64,000 bases of DNA from Streptacidiphilus rugosus AM-16 (GCF_000744655.1 NZ_JQMJ01000004.1:186001-250000); one strand, 5' to 3'. Positions 16,336-24,843 are shown, counted from the first letter of the stretch. The notes: generated by a model not told the origin, from the letters alone. Program-made: numbers and translations.

Positions 16336-17226
16336 TCAGGCCGGGCGGGCGCCGGGGCGGGTCACCGCTTCCGAGCCGGCGGCACAGCCGGCTTTCGCGG
16401 CGGAGAGGGGGTCCGCGCCGGAGAGGCGGGCGGCGAGGAAGGCGCCGGTGAAGGCGTCGCCCGCGCCGGTGGTGTCGACCGGCGTCGCGGGCGGCGCCGG
16501 GACCCGGCCGAGCACCTGGCCGTCCGCCGCGAGGACGACGCCGCGGGGGCCGTCCTTGACGACCACCAGGCCGCCCGAGCGTTCGGCGAGGAGCAGCGCG
16601 GCGCGATCGGCCGCCACCGCGCCGCTGAGCAGCCGTGCCTCGTCCAGGTTGGGCAGCAGCAGGGCGGACCCCGCGGCCAGGGCGAGGAAGCGCTCGCGTC
16701 CGAGGCGGGCCAGGGGGCCGGCCGAGGCCGGGTCGACGCTCACGCCGATCCCCGCCGTGCGGCAGCGGTCCAGGACGGCGACACCCAGTGCGCGTCCCGC
16801 CTCGGCGAAGAACAGATACCCGGAGAGGTGGACCCAGTCGACGCCCTCCAGCAGCCGGTCGTCCCAGTCGGCGACGCCCAGCGCGGCGCCCGCGCCCCGG
16901 TCGTTGAGCATGGTCCGCTCCCCGGTGGCGTCGACGAGGCAGACCACCACGGCCGTGGCCCGCTCCTCGTCGACGCGCAGCACCGCGGTGACGCCCGTCC
17001 GCTCCAGCTCGCGGCGGTGCCAGTCGACGGACTCGGTGCCGATCCTGGCCAGCAGCGTGGTGGGCGCACCCGCCGCGGCCGCCCAGGCGGCGACGTTGGC
17101 GGCGGCTCCCCCCGGACGGAAGGCGATCCGGGCGGCGGTGTCCGTGGCCGGGGTGAGCGGGCGGTCGTGGACCGCGACGATGTCGGTGGCCAGGTCGCCG
17201 ACGACCAGCAGCCGTCCGGCGGTCAT
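16336..17226 (-). CDS. psuK: PfkB-family carbohydrate kinase, probable pseudouridine kinase
   Basis: A 296-residue ribokinase-fold enzyme. The PfkB signatures are visible: FRPGGAAANVAAWAAAAG near the N-terminus and DTTGAGDAFTGAFLAARLSG near the C-terminus, with the catalytic Asp in GAGD. It starts by ATGA overlap with psuG, the enzyme that uses pseudouridine 5'-phosphate, so the natural substrate is very likely pseudouridine. The family assignment is direct; the substrate is inferred from the neighbour. Confidence 0.88.
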   Translation of the reverse strand: MTAGRLLVVGDLATDIVAVHDRPLTPATDTAARIAFRPGGAAANVAAWAAAAGAPTTLLARIGTESVDWHRRELERTGVTAVLRVDEERATAVVVCLVDATGERTMLNDRGAGAALGVADWDDRLLEGVDWVHLSGYLFFAEAGRALGVAVLDRCRTAGIGVSVDPASAGPLARLGRERFLALAAGSALLLPNLDEARLLSGAVAADRAALLLAERSGGLVVVKDGPRGVVLAADGQVLGRVPAPPATPVDTTGAGDAFTGAFLAARLSGADPLSAAKAGCAAGSEAVTRPGARPA

Positions 17227-18164
17227 GGGCGTGCCGCACGGGTGGCGGCGAAAGCGGCGGCGATCGCGGCGGCCAGCCGCACGTTGCCGCGCACGGCGGC
17301 GAGGTTGGCCTCCAGCGAGGCGCCCGCCGTGTGTTCGACCAGATGGGCCAGCAGGAACGGGGTGACGGCCTGCCCGCGCACGCCCGCCGCCCGCGCGGCC
17401 TCCAGCGCCTCGGCGAGCACCCGGTCGTGCAGGGCAGGGTCCAGTTGCTGGCTCCTGGGAACCGGATTGGCGACCACGAGCGCCGACGCGTCCCTCCCCA
17501 GGGCGTCCTGAGCCCGCATCACCTCGGCGACCTGCTCCGGGCTCTGCACGGTCCAGTCGAGCGGGAGCCCGGAGCTGTGCAGGTAGAACCCGGGGAAGGC
17601 GTCGGTGCGGTAGCCGACCACAGGAACGCTCAGCGTCTCCAGACGCTGCAGCGTCGCGGGCACGTCGAGGATGGACTTGACGCCCGCGCAGACCACGGTG
17701 ACCCGGGTCCGTGCGAGCAGCCCGAGGTCGGCGGACTCGTCCTGGTCGGCGACCCAGTCGCGGTGCACGCCGCCGAGACCGCCGGTCGCGAAGACCCGGA
17801 TCCCCACCCGCGCGGCGAGGAACGCGGTACCGGAGACCGTCGTCGCACCGCTCGTCCCCAGGGCGAGCGCGGGCGCGAGATCGCGGACGCCGAGTTTGCG
17901 CAGGCCGTCCTGGAGCGCGACCCGTTCCAGCTCGCCCTTGCCCAGGCCGATCCTGGCCTTCCCGTCGAGCACGGCGATGGTGGCGGGCACCGCTCCCCCG
18001 GAACGCACCAGTTCCTCCAGCTCGCCCGCGAGCTCCAGGTTCCGCGGTCGGGGCAGACCGTGGGCGATGATCGTCGACTCGAGCGCGACCACCGGCCTCC
18101 CCCGCTCGAACGCGTCCCGTACCTCGGCGGAGAGCTGCAGCGGGGTCGTCATCATGATGGTCAT
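17223..18164 (-). CDS. psuG: Pseudouridine-5'-phosphate glycosidase
   Basis: A 313-residue enzyme that splits pseudouridine 5'-phosphate into uracil and ribose 5-phosphate. Family landmarks are PVVALESTIIAHGLPRP at the N-terminus, ATIAVLDGKARIGL, the KLGVRDLAPA and TTVSGT region, VFATGGLGGVHRD, VVCAGVKSILD and the late VANPVP. Its length is normal. Three close ATGs (18164, 18155, 18152) make the start uncertain by up to four residues; 18164 has AGG just upstream. psuK follows by overlap, so the pair forms a complete salvage route for pseudouridine. Confidence 0.95.
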   Translation of the reverse strand: MTIMMTTPLQLSAEVRDAFERGRPVVALESTIIAHGLPRPRNLELAGELEELVRSGGAVPATIAVLDGKARIGLGKGELERVALQDGLRKLGVRDLAPALALGTSGATTVSGTAFLAARVGIRVFATGGLGGVHRDWVADQDESADLGLLARTRVTVVCAGVKSILDVPATLQRLETLSVPVVGYRTDAFPGFYLHSSGLPLDWTVQSPEQVAEVMRAQDALGRDASALVVANPVPRSQQLDPALHDRVLAEALEAARAAGVRGQAVTPFLLAHLVEHTAGASLEANLAAVRGNVRLAAAIAAAFAATRAARP

Positions 18165-18402
18165 CCTGGCCCGGTGCGCGGACCGCGAAACACGGCGACC
18201 GCCGACCACAAGTCAGCCGCACGGTAGCAGCCGCCCCGCGCTCACGCGCGGGCAACCGCCGACTCCGTTCCTTACGGTCCGAGGTCCGCCGCAGAAGCGG
18301 CAGTTCGGGGCGTGGGACCGGGCGCGCGCGCCGGGCCGTGCTCCCGTCGCGGAATAGTTGCCGTGTACCGACCATAGGATTTGGTGTCGCTGAGCCGGGA
18401 TA

Positions 18403-18810
18403 ATGTTCGCTGTGGAAGCGATCGGGCCCCTCGCAGGGCAGGCGGACGAGGATCTGGCCGCGCTGCTGCGCTCTGTCCTGTCCGAGACACCGGGACTGAC
18501 CCAGAAGAAGATCGCTGAGACCTCGGGCATCCCCTACGCGACGCTCAACGCCTGGGTCACGGGCCGGCGCGGCGCCGGCGGCCGGATCGCCGCGGACGAT
18601 CTTCGCGCGCTGGCCGACGCGCTTCCCGCCGCCTACCCGGTCGCCCGGGTGTTCGCCGCCGCGGGACGGCGCACGCCGGCCGATCTGGACGCCGAGCGCG
18701 AGGCGCGACTGCTGGAGATCTTCCACGACCTGGACACCGACCAGCAGCGGGTTCTGGTGGAAATGGCCAGGGCACTGGCCAAGTTGCCCAGGACCGTTCA
18801 CGCGGAGTAG
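18403..18810 (+). CDS. Small helix-turn-helix regulator (XRE-like)
   Basis: A 135-residue protein. Residues about 20-60 contain TQKKIAETSGIPYATLNAWV, a lambda-repressor-like helix-turn-helix, followed by DDLRALADALPA. The C-terminal part (about 85-130) is helical and acidic, ending in a VLVEMARALAKL helix likely used for dimerisation. It diverges from psuG. No cofactor site is visible and its targets are unknown. Confidence 0.8.
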   Translation: MFAVEAIGPLAGQADEDLAALLRSVLSETPGLTQKKIAETSGIPYATLNAWVTGRRGAGGRIAADDLRALADALPAAYPVARVFAAAGRRTPADLDAEREARLLEIFHDLDTDQQRVLVEMARALAKLPRTVHAE

Positions 18811-18888
18811 TCGTCGTACCGCAGCGTGACGGGGCGCGCGGTGCACGTGTTCGCTTCGTGAATTCCTGATTCTTCCTTCACGGGGTCC

Positions 18889-19473
18889 TCACAGGCCACT
18901 CTCGTCGGAGTAGCGTCTTTCCCCCAGAGTGCGGCAACAGGCATCACCGCGTACCGGCCGCGCGCTTCCTTGCCGAGGGGGCCGCCCATGTGTGTTCACA
19001 TTCGCATGGCAGACGTCGCACGCCATGCCGTCGCGTGGGAGCCGGTCGAAGTCTCCATCGTCGTCAGGAGCGGTACGCCCGCCGGTATCGCCCTCGACGG
19101 GGTCGCCGCGGTGCTCCAGGACCTGGGCGCCGCGCGGACCTGGGAGGGTTACCGCTGCTTCTGCGGAGATCCGGTGGTGCTGCCCGCCGTCCTTCGCGGA
19201 CGCTGAGGCCGGGGAGGAGGACGCGGACGCGGACGACGCGGCGGCGGCCGCGAGCGCGGCGTCGCGCTCGACGGCGGCCTGCAGCTGCATCAGGCACTCC
19301 TGGAACCACTCGCGTTCGTAGTCGCGGGAGCCCGGCTGGACCAGATCGACCCGCTCCGCGAAGCGGCGGGCCCGCAGCCGGGAGAGCCGCCACTCGGAGG
19401 CGGCCCAGGCGACCGTCCCGAGGCCCGCGACGCCGGTGAGCCCCAGCAGGATCAGCAGCAGGACGGTGGTCAC
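18889..19473 (-). CDS. Small single-pass membrane protein, 3' limit uncertain
   Basis: The N-terminus is convincing: VTTVLLLILLGLTGVAGLGT forms one membrane helix, then comes a basic cytoplasmic stretch RLSRLRARRF and an amphipathic helix (YEREWFQECLMQLQAAV). It starts with GTG inside the stop codon of the upstream gene (GTGA), which supports reality and coupling. The last 100 codons overlap a frame on the other strand that also looks coding, so the true 3' end or an internal frameshift is unclear. Function is unknown. Confidence 0.5.
   Translation of the reverse strand: MTTVLLLILLGLTGVAGLGTVAWAASEWRLSRLRARRFAERVDLVQPGSRDYEREWFQECLMQLQAAVERDAALAAAAASSASASSSPASASAKDGGQHHRISAEAAVTLPGPRGAQVLEHRGDPVEGDTGGRTAPDDDGDFDRLPRDGMACDVCHANVNTHGRPPRQGSARPVRGDACCRTLGERRYSDESGL
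18988..19206 (+). CDS. Small hypothetical protein, antisense to a neighbour
   Basis: A 72-residue frame with strongly G/C-rich third positions and GAGGGGG about 7 bases before the ATG. It contains WEPVEVSIVVRSGTPAGIAL and a Cys-x-Cys near the end (YRCFCGD). It lies wholly inside the 3' half of the opposing membrane-protein frame, so only one of the two is likely to be translated here. I do not recognise a family. Confidence 0.38.
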   Translation: MCVHIRMADVARHAVAWEPVEVSIVVRSGTPAGIALDGVAAVLQDLGAARTWEGYRCFCGDPVVLPAVLRGR

Positions 19474-20264
19474 TTCGACTTCCCCCCTTGGGCGGGAAGG
19501 CCGGCCTTCGCGGCTTTGGCGGCGGGGGCCGCGGGAGCGGCGGGGGCAGGGCTCTCGCCGGGCTCGCCGGCGGGTCCGGGGTCGGCCTCCGGCTCGGGAT
19601 CGGGTTCCGCCTTCGTGTCCGCCTTCGCTTCCGACTCCGCCACCGTCTCCGTCTCTGTCTCCAGGTCCACGTCGGCCTCGGTCCCGGTCTCGGCCTTGGT
19701 CCCCCTCTCGGTCTCGGTCTCGGCCACAGGATCCGGCTCGGCCGCGGTCTCCACCTCAGCCCCAGCCTCCGCCGCGGGCTCCTGCGGCGCGGAGGCTTCG
19801 GGTGGCTCGTCGGGGACGGCGGGCGGATCGGGAACGGTCGTCGGCTCGGGGACCGCCTGGCGCAGCGCCGCCTGCACGTCGTTGACGTTCCAGACCTGGA
19901 CCCTGACCCGTTCGACCACGGTCGCCAGCTCGCTGTAGACGACGCCGGCCTGGTCGCCGTCGGGGTCAGGCTCCGTGCCGTCGCGCCAGCGGCGGGTCAC
20001 CTCGCCCCCGAAGACGCGCTGGTACTCGGCCATCTGGGCGTCGTCGGGGTCCGGGTGCAGATGCACCTGGAGCCATGGGGAGGACCAGTGCGGCGCCGTG
20101 AACAACTGCACGCTCTCGGGACGTGGCAGGCGCATCAGCAGGCCGGCCAGCACCTGGCAGGCGTGCAGGGCCTGCACCCGGTAGTGGTCGGGAGGCGTGC
20201 CGAGCGGGTAGGGGGCGCGGGCGAGGGGCACCACCGGGGTGCTGCGCTGGGTGGGCTGGGACAT
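19470..20264 (-). CDS. Hypothetical protein with long Glu/Ala/Pro-rich tail
   Basis: A 264-residue protein. The N-terminal 150 residues form a folded region (HYRVQALHACQVLAGLLMRL, later WLQVHLHPDPDDAQMAEYQ and VERVRVQVWNVNDVQ). The remainder is low-complexity, dominated by Glu, Thr, Ala and Pro with repeated ETETE runs, and ends basic (QGGKSK). The tail is probably unstructured. The ATG at 20264 (MSQPTQRSTPV) fits the conserved start better than the upstream frame. A 14-bp palindrome 57 bases upstream may control it. The small membrane protein follows by overlap. Confidence 0.7.
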   Translation of the reverse strand: MSQPTQRSTPVVPLARAPYPLGTPPDHYRVQALHACQVLAGLLMRLPRPESVQLFTAPHWSSPWLQVHLHPDPDDAQMAEYQRVFGGEVTRRWRDGTEPDPDGDQAGVVYSELATVVERVRVQVWNVNDVQAALRQAVPEPTTVPDPPAVPDEPPEASAPQEPAAEAGAEVETAAEPDPVAETETERGTKAETGTEADVDLETETETVAESEAKADTKAEPDPEPEADPGPAGEPGESPAPAAPAAPAAKAAKAGLPAQGGKSK

Positions 20265-20320
20265 CTGACGGTCACTCCAGTCGGGCGGCGACGTCGGGCA
20301 GGGGCTCCGACGGCTCGTCA

Positions 20321-20334
20321 ATCTACGCGTAGAT
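20321..20334. promoter_or_regulatory. Perfect 14-bp palindrome, putative operator
   Basis: ATCTACGCGTAGAT is a perfect palindrome and is followed at once by another GTAGAT (20335-20340). It lies 57 bases upstream of the start at 20264, in promoter position for that gene. The shape fits a dimeric repressor such as a GntR or BlaI-type protein, but no matching regulator is adjacent. Confidence 0.5.
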
Positions 20335-20366
20335 GTAGATGCTCTTTGCCATTCCTGGAATCTCCC

Positions 20367-20390
20367 GGCGCGCGGCGACACCCGCGCGCC
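20367..20390 (-). terminator. Hairpin after the DUF3068 gene
   Basis: A 9-bp G/C stem (20367-20375 with 20382-20390) and a six-base loop lie 15 bases after the DUF3068 stop. It would insulate the DUF3068 gene from the next gene on the same strand. Confidence 0.6.
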
Positions 20391-20404
20391 CCGGTCTCAC
20401 CCGC

Positions 20405-21445
20405 TCACGCCCCGGGCTCGGCTTCCTTCCGTGCGCGAAGGGTCAGGAAGACACCGCCGCCCACCAGCGCCGCACCGACCAGGCCCACGATGATCGGGAG
20501 GGTCGTGCCGTACAGCGTGAGGGCGTTGCGGCCCTTGTTGGCGTCGTGCACGGCGGCGTTCGTGCCCGCCGCGGTCTGCCCGTAGGAGTAGTCGGCGACC
20601 GGGAACAGCGGGACCAGCGTGCTGGTGCCGGGAACAGGGACGCCCACCGTGCGGACCTGGTGCCGCTGGACGTCGATCACCACGCCGGTCTCCGGCTCGA
20701 CCCAGAAGGTGTCCGTGCCCTGCAGCGTGTAGGCCAGCGGCACCGGGTCGCTCAGCTTCGGCAGCAGCGCGGCCAGCTGCGCCTTCTGCGCCGCCGTCGC
20801 GGTGCCGAAGTTCACCGCGAGCGCCAGGGTCGCCTTCGGGATGGCCGGGGGCAGCCCCGCCAGGACCTGACGATCGGTGATCCGCGAGGGCCCGTAGGCG
20901 GAGGTGTAGACGTAGGTCGAGAAGCCCGCCTTCGACGCCGTGCGCACGTACGTCACCGGGGTGGTCGAGGTGGTCTCCGGCACCCAGCCGGTGTAGTTCT
21001 TCTTCTCCGCGCCGAAGGGGAAACTGACCGTCAGACCCTGGGCGTCGACGACGACCCAGTCCTTCGGGTGGTTCGTGACGGGCTCGAGGCTCTTCCGGTC
21101 CAGGGCGTACTGCCAGGTCGTCTGCTCCACCGCCTGGCCGGCCGCGGAGGTCGTCCGCTTGTCGGCGACCAGTGCGCTGCCGCCCGAGGTGGCCTTGACG
21201 GTCACCGTGCGGTCGACGGTCATCGGGACGTTGCTGGTGAACGCGGCGGCGAGGTTGCCCCGGGCGACCGCGCGCGAGTCGAGCAGGACCTTGAAGGTGC
21301 CGGAGTAGCTGCGCTGGGCGTTGGTGTCCGAGGGCAACCGTGCGACGAGGTTCGGCGTGATGACGAAGGCGAGCACGAAGGCGCCCGCGATCAGGACGAC
21401 GCCCAACACGAGGGCGACGATGCGGACCCACTTTTTGGCCAGCAT
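20405..21445 (-). CDS. DUF3068-type membrane-anchored protein
   Basis: A 346-residue protein with an N-terminal membrane helix (VRIVALVLGVVLIAGAFVLAF), a large extracytoplasmic domain (about 35-305) and a C-terminal helix (LPIIVGLVGAALVGGGVFLTL) followed by a short basic tail. This two-helix layout, with TFWVEPETGVVIDV in the outer domain, is that of the DUF3068 family, some members of which are called PorA-like in databases. Function is not established. It stands between two terminators and is probably monocistronic. Confidence 0.82.
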   Translation of the reverse strand: MLAKKWVRIVALVLGVVLIAGAFVLAFVITPNLVARLPSDTNAQRSYSGTFKVLLDSRAVARGNLAAAFTSNVPMTVDRTVTVKATSGGSALVADKRTTSAAGQAVEQTTWQYALDRKSLEPVTNHPKDWVVVDAQGLTVSFPFGAEKKNYTGWVPETTSTTPVTYVRTASKAGFSTYVYTSAYGPSRITDRQVLAGLPPAIPKATLALAVNFGTATAAQKAQLAALLPKLSDPVPLAYTLQGTDTFWVEPETGVVIDVQRHQVRTVGVPVPGTSTLVPLFPVADYSYGQTAAGTNAAVHDANKGRNALTLYGTTLPIIVGLVGAALVGGGVFLTLRARKEAEPGA

Positions 21446-21507
21446 GGACTGCTCCCTGCCTCGGCGCGGGAACGTGCCGTGCCCGCCGTCTTGGGCCAGG
21501 ATCGGTC

Positions 21508-21541
21508 CGCGCCGGGCATCCCGCCACCGGAGCCCGGCGCG
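21508..21541 (-). terminator. Hairpin after the PEP-mutase-like gene
   Basis: A perfect 10-bp stem (21508-21517 with 21532-21541) with a 14-base loop lies 28 bases after the stop of the isocitrate-lyase-like gene. It is a plausible terminator on the minus strand. Confidence 0.6.
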
Positions 21542-21568
21542 CGGGAGCGGGATGACCGGCAGCAGGCC

Positions 21569-22342
21569 CTACGGCGCGAACGGGCTCCGTCCGTCGGCGA
21601 CGGCGCGAAGCGCGGCCTCGGTCGCCGCCTGCGCGATCCGGAACATGCCGGGCCCGAAGCTGATCCGGGCCACACCCAGCCCGGCCAGCTCACCGACCGT
21701 GGGAACGCCGGGCCTGGCGAGGATGTTGACCGGCGCGTCCAGCCCCTCCACCAGGGCTTCGATGGTCGGGGCGTCGGCGACCAGGATCGGGTAGAGCGAG
21801 TCGGCGCCCGCCTCCCGGTAGAGACGGCCCCGGCGCAGTGCCTCGGCCAGCCGCTCGGCGTCCGAGCCGCCGTCGTGGAGGTAGACGTCCACCCTGGCGT
21901 TGAGCACCAGGTCGTACCCGGCGGCGTCGGCCGCGGCCCTGATCCCCGCGAGGTACTCCGCCTGCCGCTCGGCGGGGCGGAGCCCGCCGCTGTGCGCGTC
22001 GGTGTCCTCGATGTTCGCCCCGACCGCGCCGGTGGCGGCCAGCCGCTCGACGAACTCGGCCGGTTCGAGACCGTACCCGCCCTCCAGATCGGCCGTCACC
22101 GGCACGGAGACGGCCCGGCGGATCCTGGCCACCGCGGCGAACATCTCCTCCGGCGGGGTCTGCTCGTGGTCGTCGTACCCGAGGGTGGGCGCGATCGCGG
22201 CACTCGCGGTGGCGACGGCGGGAAACCCCGCCCCTTCCACCAGCCGCGCGGACGCGACGTCCCAGGCGTTCGCGAGCACCAGCGGCTTACCGGGCACGTG
22301 CAGCGCACGCAGGATGGCGGCGGCGTCGTTCGATGTGGTCAT
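21569..22342 (-). CDS. Isocitrate lyase/PEP mutase superfamily protein
   Basis: A 257-residue TIM-barrel enzyme. The superfamily signature is present: PLVLANAWDVASARLVEGAG, VPVTADLEGGYG (metal-binding Asp), ANIEDTDA and LVLNARVDVYL. The loop cysteine typical of true isocitrate lyases (KKCGH) is absent. Members without it include oxaloacetate decarboxylases and phosphonate-related C-C lyases, so the reaction is open. The start at 22342 (MTTSNDAAA) is where similarity begins. It appears to be a single-gene unit. Confidence 0.88.
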   Translation of the reverse strand: MTTSNDAAAILRALHVPGKPLVLANAWDVASARLVEGAGFPAVATASAAIAPTLGYDDHEQTPPEEMFAAVARIRRAVSVPVTADLEGGYGLEPAEFVERLAATGAVGANIEDTDAHSGGLRPAERQAEYLAGIRAAADAAGYDLVLNARVDVYLHDGGSDAERLAEALRRGRLYREAGADSLYPILVADAPTIEALVEGLDAPVNILARPGVPTVGELAGLGVARISFGPGMFRIAQAATEAALRAVADGRSPFAP

Positions 22343-22465
22343 GGATCCGACTCTAGGATGACCCCGGCCCAGTGGGGAGAGCCGCTTTTCCGCCATCGGA
22401 GTGGTCCACTTGCCGGGACACCCGTGCAGCCGGTCACCCCCGCTGTCCGGGTCGAGGTCGGGGAC

Positions 22466-22494
22466 GCGACGGAACCCTCGGGGGGTTCCGTCGC
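22466..22494 (-). terminator. Hairpin after the beta-helix gene
   Basis: A perfect 12-bp stem (22466-22477 with 22483-22494) with a five-base loop begins 23 bases after the stop of the secreted beta-helix gene. Confidence 0.7.
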
Positions 22495-22516
22495 ACGTCG
22501 GCGAGGTGCGCTGCGG

Positions 22517-23428
22517 TCAGTGGGCGCGCACCGAGATCGGCGTCAGCGGCCCGGCAGGGGCCGGGTTGGGCTCCTTCACGTCGAAGCCGCACTGCCCGGA
22601 GGCCGAGCCCGAGACCCTGTTCGGCCGGCCGTTGGCCGCGTCGCCGTACTGGACGGCGGGGGTGTTCGCGAAGCAGGAGATGTTTCCCCTGACGGTGTTG
22701 GAGGTGGCTTCCTCGGCATCGGGGTCGGCGAAGGTGTTGCCGTCGTTCACGAGGTTCCCGTGCACGGTGTTGCGCAGCGCTCCCATCCAGCAGCTCTTGA
22801 GCGAGGTGATGGAGAGGTTCCCCCGGACGGTGTTGTCCTCGTAGTCGCTGAAGACCGGGGACCCGAGCAGCGAGAAGATCCCGGTGGTCGGCACGTCGCA
22901 GCTGAGACCGCCACCGCCGCCGTCCTGGGTGACGTTCCCGTCGACTCGACTCGCGTGCATGATGACCGCGAGGGCGTCCCGGCCGGTCACGTTGCCCCGG
23001 ACGTGGTTCTTGCCCGTGAGCGTCCCGCCGGTCCCGGCGTTCGGGTCGTCCGAACAGGGGGACGCGTTCGGCTCGCACCCCATCCCGAGGACCGCGCCCT
23101 TCAGCACAGTCACGTTCCCGTTCACCGTCAGGCTGGAGGCGCCCTTGCCGCTGACGTCGTTGCGGGCGAAGGTGGCGTTGAGCGCGGCGCCGGGCGCGAG
23201 GGTGAGGTTGCCCCGAACCAGCGCCGGTCCACCGTTCACCACGCAGAAGCCGGTGACCACGACGTTTCCCTGATAGGTGCCGGCCAGCACACCCGGGCTC
23301 GTGAGCGTGCCCGTGCAGCCGGCGCCGCCGGCCCTCACGGCCCCGCTCGCACTCGCGGCACTCGCACAGGTGACCGCGCCTGCCACGGCCAATGACGTCA
23401 CCGCAGCAATCGTGAGCCTCTTGATCAC
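22517..23428 (-). CDS. Secreted beta-helix-like repeat protein
   Basis: A 303-residue protein with a signal peptide (IKRLTIAAVTSLAVAGAV, then ASAASA). The mature part is built of short repeats of the form Asn-x-Val-x-Gly-Asn (NLTLAPG, NVTVLKG, NHVRGNVTG, NTVRGNLSI, NTVHGNLVN, NTVRGNISC). This is the pattern of a right-handed parallel beta-helix. Several cysteines (GMGCEPNASPCSDD, LSCDV, KSCWM, ISCFA) may form disulfides. No pectinase-type catalytic site is evident. The GTG at 23428 is fixed by GGAAGG 8 bases upstream. Its role, possibly surface binding, is unknown. Confidence 0.78.
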   Translation of the reverse strand: MIKRLTIAAVTSLAVAGAVTCASAASASGAVRAGGAGCTGTLTSPGVLAGTYQGNVVVTGFCVVNGGPALVRGNLTLAPGAALNATFARNDVSGKGASSLTVNGNVTVLKGAVLGMGCEPNASPCSDDPNAGTGGTLTGKNHVRGNVTGRDALAVIMHASRVDGNVTQDGGGGGLSCDVPTTGIFSLLGSPVFSDYEDNTVRGNLSITSLKSCWMGALRNTVHGNLVNDGNTFADPDAEEATSNTVRGNISCFANTPAVQYGDAANGRPNRVSGSASGQCGFDVKEPNPAPAGPLTPISVRAH

Positions 23429-23536
23429 AGTCCACACCTTCCGTAGCCGAGACCCCCGCTCACCCAGTATGTGATGATTTGTCAGTATTTTCGTTGAGCG
23501 ATGCGGGTGATGTCGGGTCGGCAGGGTCCCGGCCGT

Positions 23537-23588
23537 CCGGAGGCCGGGGACCTGGCGCACGACGGCGAACAGGTCCTCCGGCCTCCGG
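23537..23588 (-). terminator. Strong hairpin at the end of the conservon operon
   Basis: An 18-bp stem with one bulged base (23537-23554 with 23570-23588) lies 17 bases after the monooxygenase stop. It probably ends the cvnABCD-monooxygenase transcript. Confidence 0.72.
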
Positions 23589-23604
23589 CGGGTCCGGACG
23601 AGGC

Positions 23605-24843
23605 TCAGGCCTGGCTGAAGGAGCCCAGGTAGGCGCCCGCGGCTTCCGGGGTGAAGAACCAGTTGGGGAAGTCCGACGGGTTGTCGAAGCCGTTCGCGAA
23701 GCGGTCCGCCACCGGCTGGATCTCGCCGGCCGCGCCGATCAGCTGGAGGACGTGCTCCGGCGGCGGGGCCAGCATCGCGTTGGTCCAGGCCGTGACGTCA
23801 CTGGCCGTGCCGGTCCAGAAGGCGTCGAACGCCGACTCCATGAAGGCGCGGTCGAAGGGGCCGTCCACGTGGGCGCGGATCGAGGCCAGGTAGCTCGCCG
23901 CGCACTTGGACGCGGTGTTGGAGCCCTGGCCGGTGATCGGGTCGTTGGCCACGACCACGTCCGCGACACCGAGCACCACGCCGCCGCCCGGCAGCTCGCC
24001 CACGGGCCGGCGCACGGTCGGGGCGTAGCGGCCGGCCAGTGTGGCCCGCTCGTCGGTGAGTTCGACGCCGCCGCGGGTGCGATCGTACTCCCACGGGGTG
24101 TAGGCACGCATCAGGTCGAGCGTGCGACGCAGCTGCTCCTCCGGCTCCAGCGCGGGCTCGAAGACGTCGAGCGGACCGCCGGGGATGCCCTCCCAGAAGA
24201 GGATGTCGCACGGTCCCGACAGGGTCAGCGCCGGGATCACGAACAGCTCGCCGACGCCCGGCACCAGGTTGCACCGCACGGCGGGGTAGTCGTGCTCGGG
24301 ACGCGGCGCGAGCCCGTGCACGTAGGAGACGGCCAGGGCGCGCTGCGGGGCCGTGTACGGCGAACGCTCGGCGTCGCGCGCGAACATCGAGACCAGCTCG
24401 CCCTTGCCCGCCGCGACGACGGTGAGGTCGTAGCCGCGCACCAGGACGTCGAGGTCGGAGACGGTGACGCCGTTGACGACCACCTTGCCGCCGCGCTCGG
24501 CGAAGAGCTCCAGCCAGCCGGGCATCTTCAGGCGCTGGTCGACCGACTGCGCGGCGCCGTCCAGACGGCCGACCCAGTCGATCACCCGGGCCGCCTCGGG
24601 GCCGCTCACCGAGACGCCCAGGCCCTGGATCCTGGGGGCCTCCGCGTCCCACAGGTTCAGGCCGAGGTCACGCTCGTGCTGCAGCGCGGTGTCGAACATG
24701 CACTGGGTGGACAGCACGCGGCCGCCACGGACCTCGTCCGGGGTCCGGTCCGTCATCACCGTGACGTCGTGGCCGTCGCTCTGCAGGCCGAGGGCCAGCT
24801 GCAGACCGGCCTGGCCGGCGCCAACGATGAGTATCCTGGCCAA
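23605..24843 (-). CDS. StyA-like FAD-dependent monooxygenase (styrene/indole monooxygenase type)
   Basis: A 412-residue flavoprotein. The FAD fold starts at once with ILIVGAGQAGLQLALGL (GAGQAG at 8-13). Other landmarks are VLSTQCMFDTALQHERDLGLNLW, DLTVVAAGKGELVSMF, and ANDPITGQGSNTASKCAASY, the closing FAD/active-site segment. Styrene and indole monooxygenases epoxidise an aromatic alkene using FADH2 supplied by a separate reductase. No reductase gene is nearby. The gene follows cvnD by 53 bases on the same strand, so it appears to be the last gene of the conservon operon. Confidence 0.88.
   Translation of the reverse strand: MARILIVGAGQAGLQLALGLQSDGHDVTVMTDRTPDEVRGGRVLSTQCMFDTALQHERDLGLNLWDAEAPRIQGLGVSVSGPEAARVIDWVGRLDGAAQSVDQRLKMPGWLELFAERGGKVVVNGVTVSDLDVLVRGYDLTVVAAGKGELVSMFARDAERSPYTAPQRALAVSYVHGLAPRPEHDYPAVRCNLVPGVGELFVIPALTLSGPCDILFWEGIPGGPLDVFEPALEPEEQLRRTLDLMRAYTPWEYDRTRGGVELTDERATLAGRYAPTVRRPVGELPGGGVVLGVADVVVANDPITGQGSNTASKCAASYLASIRAHVDGPFDRAFMESAFDAFWTGTASDVTAWTNAMLAPPPEHVLQLIGAAGEIQPVADRFANGFDNPSDFPNWFFTPEAAGAYLGSFSQA

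Noticed and set aside
16336-18846. An 836-codon frame covering psuK and psuG
   Set aside because: Only its last 296 codons (psuK) are protein-like; psuG is in another frame, as the ATGA overlap shows.
23605-24843. Secondary-metabolite cluster around the monooxygenase
   Set aside because: No PKS, NRPS, terpene or RiPP genes are near. The P450 at 49110 is 25 kb away and also isolated.
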